Assembly (NCBI GenBank): GCA_025963425.1 | Contig: JAOPUQ010000166.1 | Span: 1 to 6,221 of the forward strand | DNA from: Modestobacter sp. | GTDB lineage: Bacteria; Actinomycetota; Actinomycetes; Mycobacteriales; Geodermatophilaceae | Direction of reading: 5' to 3' | DNA length: 6,221 nucleotides | In this document: in pieces, positions 5,837-6,221 of the stretch | How the letters are laid out: the number at the start of each line of letters is the position of its first letter | Position numbering within the stretch: the stretch's first letter is position 1 | Position numbers and translations under genes: made by a program | The notes under the pieces: model-generated | The model's input: only the letters and a program-made list of their open reading frames with translations | The model's database searches: none | What the model was told of the DNA's origin: nothing

Positions 5837-6221
5837 GTGAGCGAGACCACCGACCTCGTCGACGTTCCGTCGACCGAGGCAGCTGCCGACACCGGAGCGG
5901 CCAGCCGTTCCCGTCGTCGAGGCAGCGGACTGTCCGGGATGCTGCTGCCCGAGCTGCAGCGCCTGGCCGGTGAACTGGGCATCGCCGGCACCGGCAAGAT
6001 GCGCAAGAGCGACCTCGTCGCCGCCATCTCCGAACGCCAGGTGGGCGGGCCGGCCAACGGCTCGGCACCGGCACCGGCGCGGGCCGCCGCCCCCACCGTC
6101 CCCGCGCCGCGCACCGACCGCGCCGCCGCATCCGGGGGCGTGACCGCCACGGCCGCACCGCTGGAGGCGCCGGTCAGTGGCGGCGCGAACGGCGGACCGG
6201 TGAACGGCTCGGCCAACGGCG
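5837..6221 (+). CDS. rho: Transcription termination factor Rho, N-terminal part (3' truncated by window)
   Basis: Rho is the hexameric RNA-dependent ATPase/helicase that ends transcription; only its first 128 residues are visible. The frame opens at a GTG with a good SD and stays open to the window end. Residues 1-31 are a variable acidic-then-basic leader that includes the SRSRRR cluster (23-28). Residues about 33-68 match the Rho_N helical domain (LPELQRLAGELGIAGTGKMR, then KSDLVAAI). From residue 69 the sequence becomes low complexity, rich in Ala, Pro, Gly and Asn, with NGSA-type repeats at 74-77 and 123-126. This fits the long N-terminal insertion known in actinobacterial Rho (Micrococcus, Mycobacterium). 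The RNA-binding and ATPase domains lie beyond the window. Identification rests on Rho_N plus the conserved thrB-rho order. A different Rho_N-containing protein is possible but unlikely. Confidence 0.92.
   Translation, partial: MSETTDLVDVPSTEAAADTGAASRSRRRGSGLSGMLLPELQRLAGELGIAGTGKMRKSDLVAAISERQVGGPANGSAPAPARAAAPTVPAPRTDRAAASGGVTATAAPLEAPVSGGANGGPVNGSANG

Noticed and set aside
5659..5973. 104-residue frame starting in the rho leader
   Set aside because: It runs out of phase into rho, begins at TTG without an SD, and has no recognisable sequence; the Rho_N match in the other frame is decisive.
5788..6216. - strand frames opposite the start of rho
   Set aside because: They overlap the supported rho N-terminus and the leader, have Arg/Ala/Pro-rich translations, and show no domain.
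1..6221. Search for CRISPR arrays, tRNA/rRNA genes, insertion sequences, attachment sites or a new defence-type system
   Set aside because: Nothing of this kind is visible; apart from the 283-bp gap the window is fully occupied by conserved core genes in an order known from other actinobacteria.

Overview
This window is a stretch of a high-GC actinobacterial chromosome. Every gene reads on the + strand in the order argS (3' end) - lysA - hom - thrC - thrB - rho (5' end). The same order is known from Mycobacterium tuberculosis (argS-lysA-thrA/hom-thrC-thrB-rho). The very high GC, the frequent GTG starts and the protein sequences point to Actinomycetes. A Geodermatophilaceae-like genus (Blastococcus, Modestobacter or Geodermatophilus) is my best guess, but it is recall-based and not proven by the sequence.

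Layout: bases 1-718 are the C-terminal half of arginyl-tRNA synthetase. lysA (715-2208, diaminopimelate decarboxylase), hom (2205-3515, homoserine dehydrogenase) and thrC (3512-4609, threonine synthase) follow. Each start overlaps the previous stop by 4 bp (GTGA, GTGA, ATGA). thrB (4615-5553, homoserine kinase) starts 5 bp after thrC. These genes almost certainly form one translationally coupled operon. Bases 5554-5836 (283 bp) are non-coding and hold a good candidate sigma-A-type promoter plus a roughly 195-nt leader rich in small repeats and hairpins. The leader precedes rho (from 5837, N-terminal 128 residues only), the transcription termination factor.

How the genes work together: LysA makes L-lysine from meso-diaminopimelate. 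Hom, ThrB and ThrC take aspartate semialdehyde through homoserine and O-phosphohomoserine to threonine. The operon therefore holds end steps of both arms of the aspartate pathway, next to a tRNA charging enzyme. The ACT domain on Hom suggests feedback control by an amino acid, by family precedent threonine.

The gene content is ordinary, conserved core metabolism, and I see no mobile element, CRISPR array, RNA gene or new defence-type system. The parts most worth a second look are the rho leader, where repeated CTCCTGC and GCAGG segments permit alternative pairings reaching the Shine-Dalgarno sequence, and the low-complexity N-terminal region of Rho.
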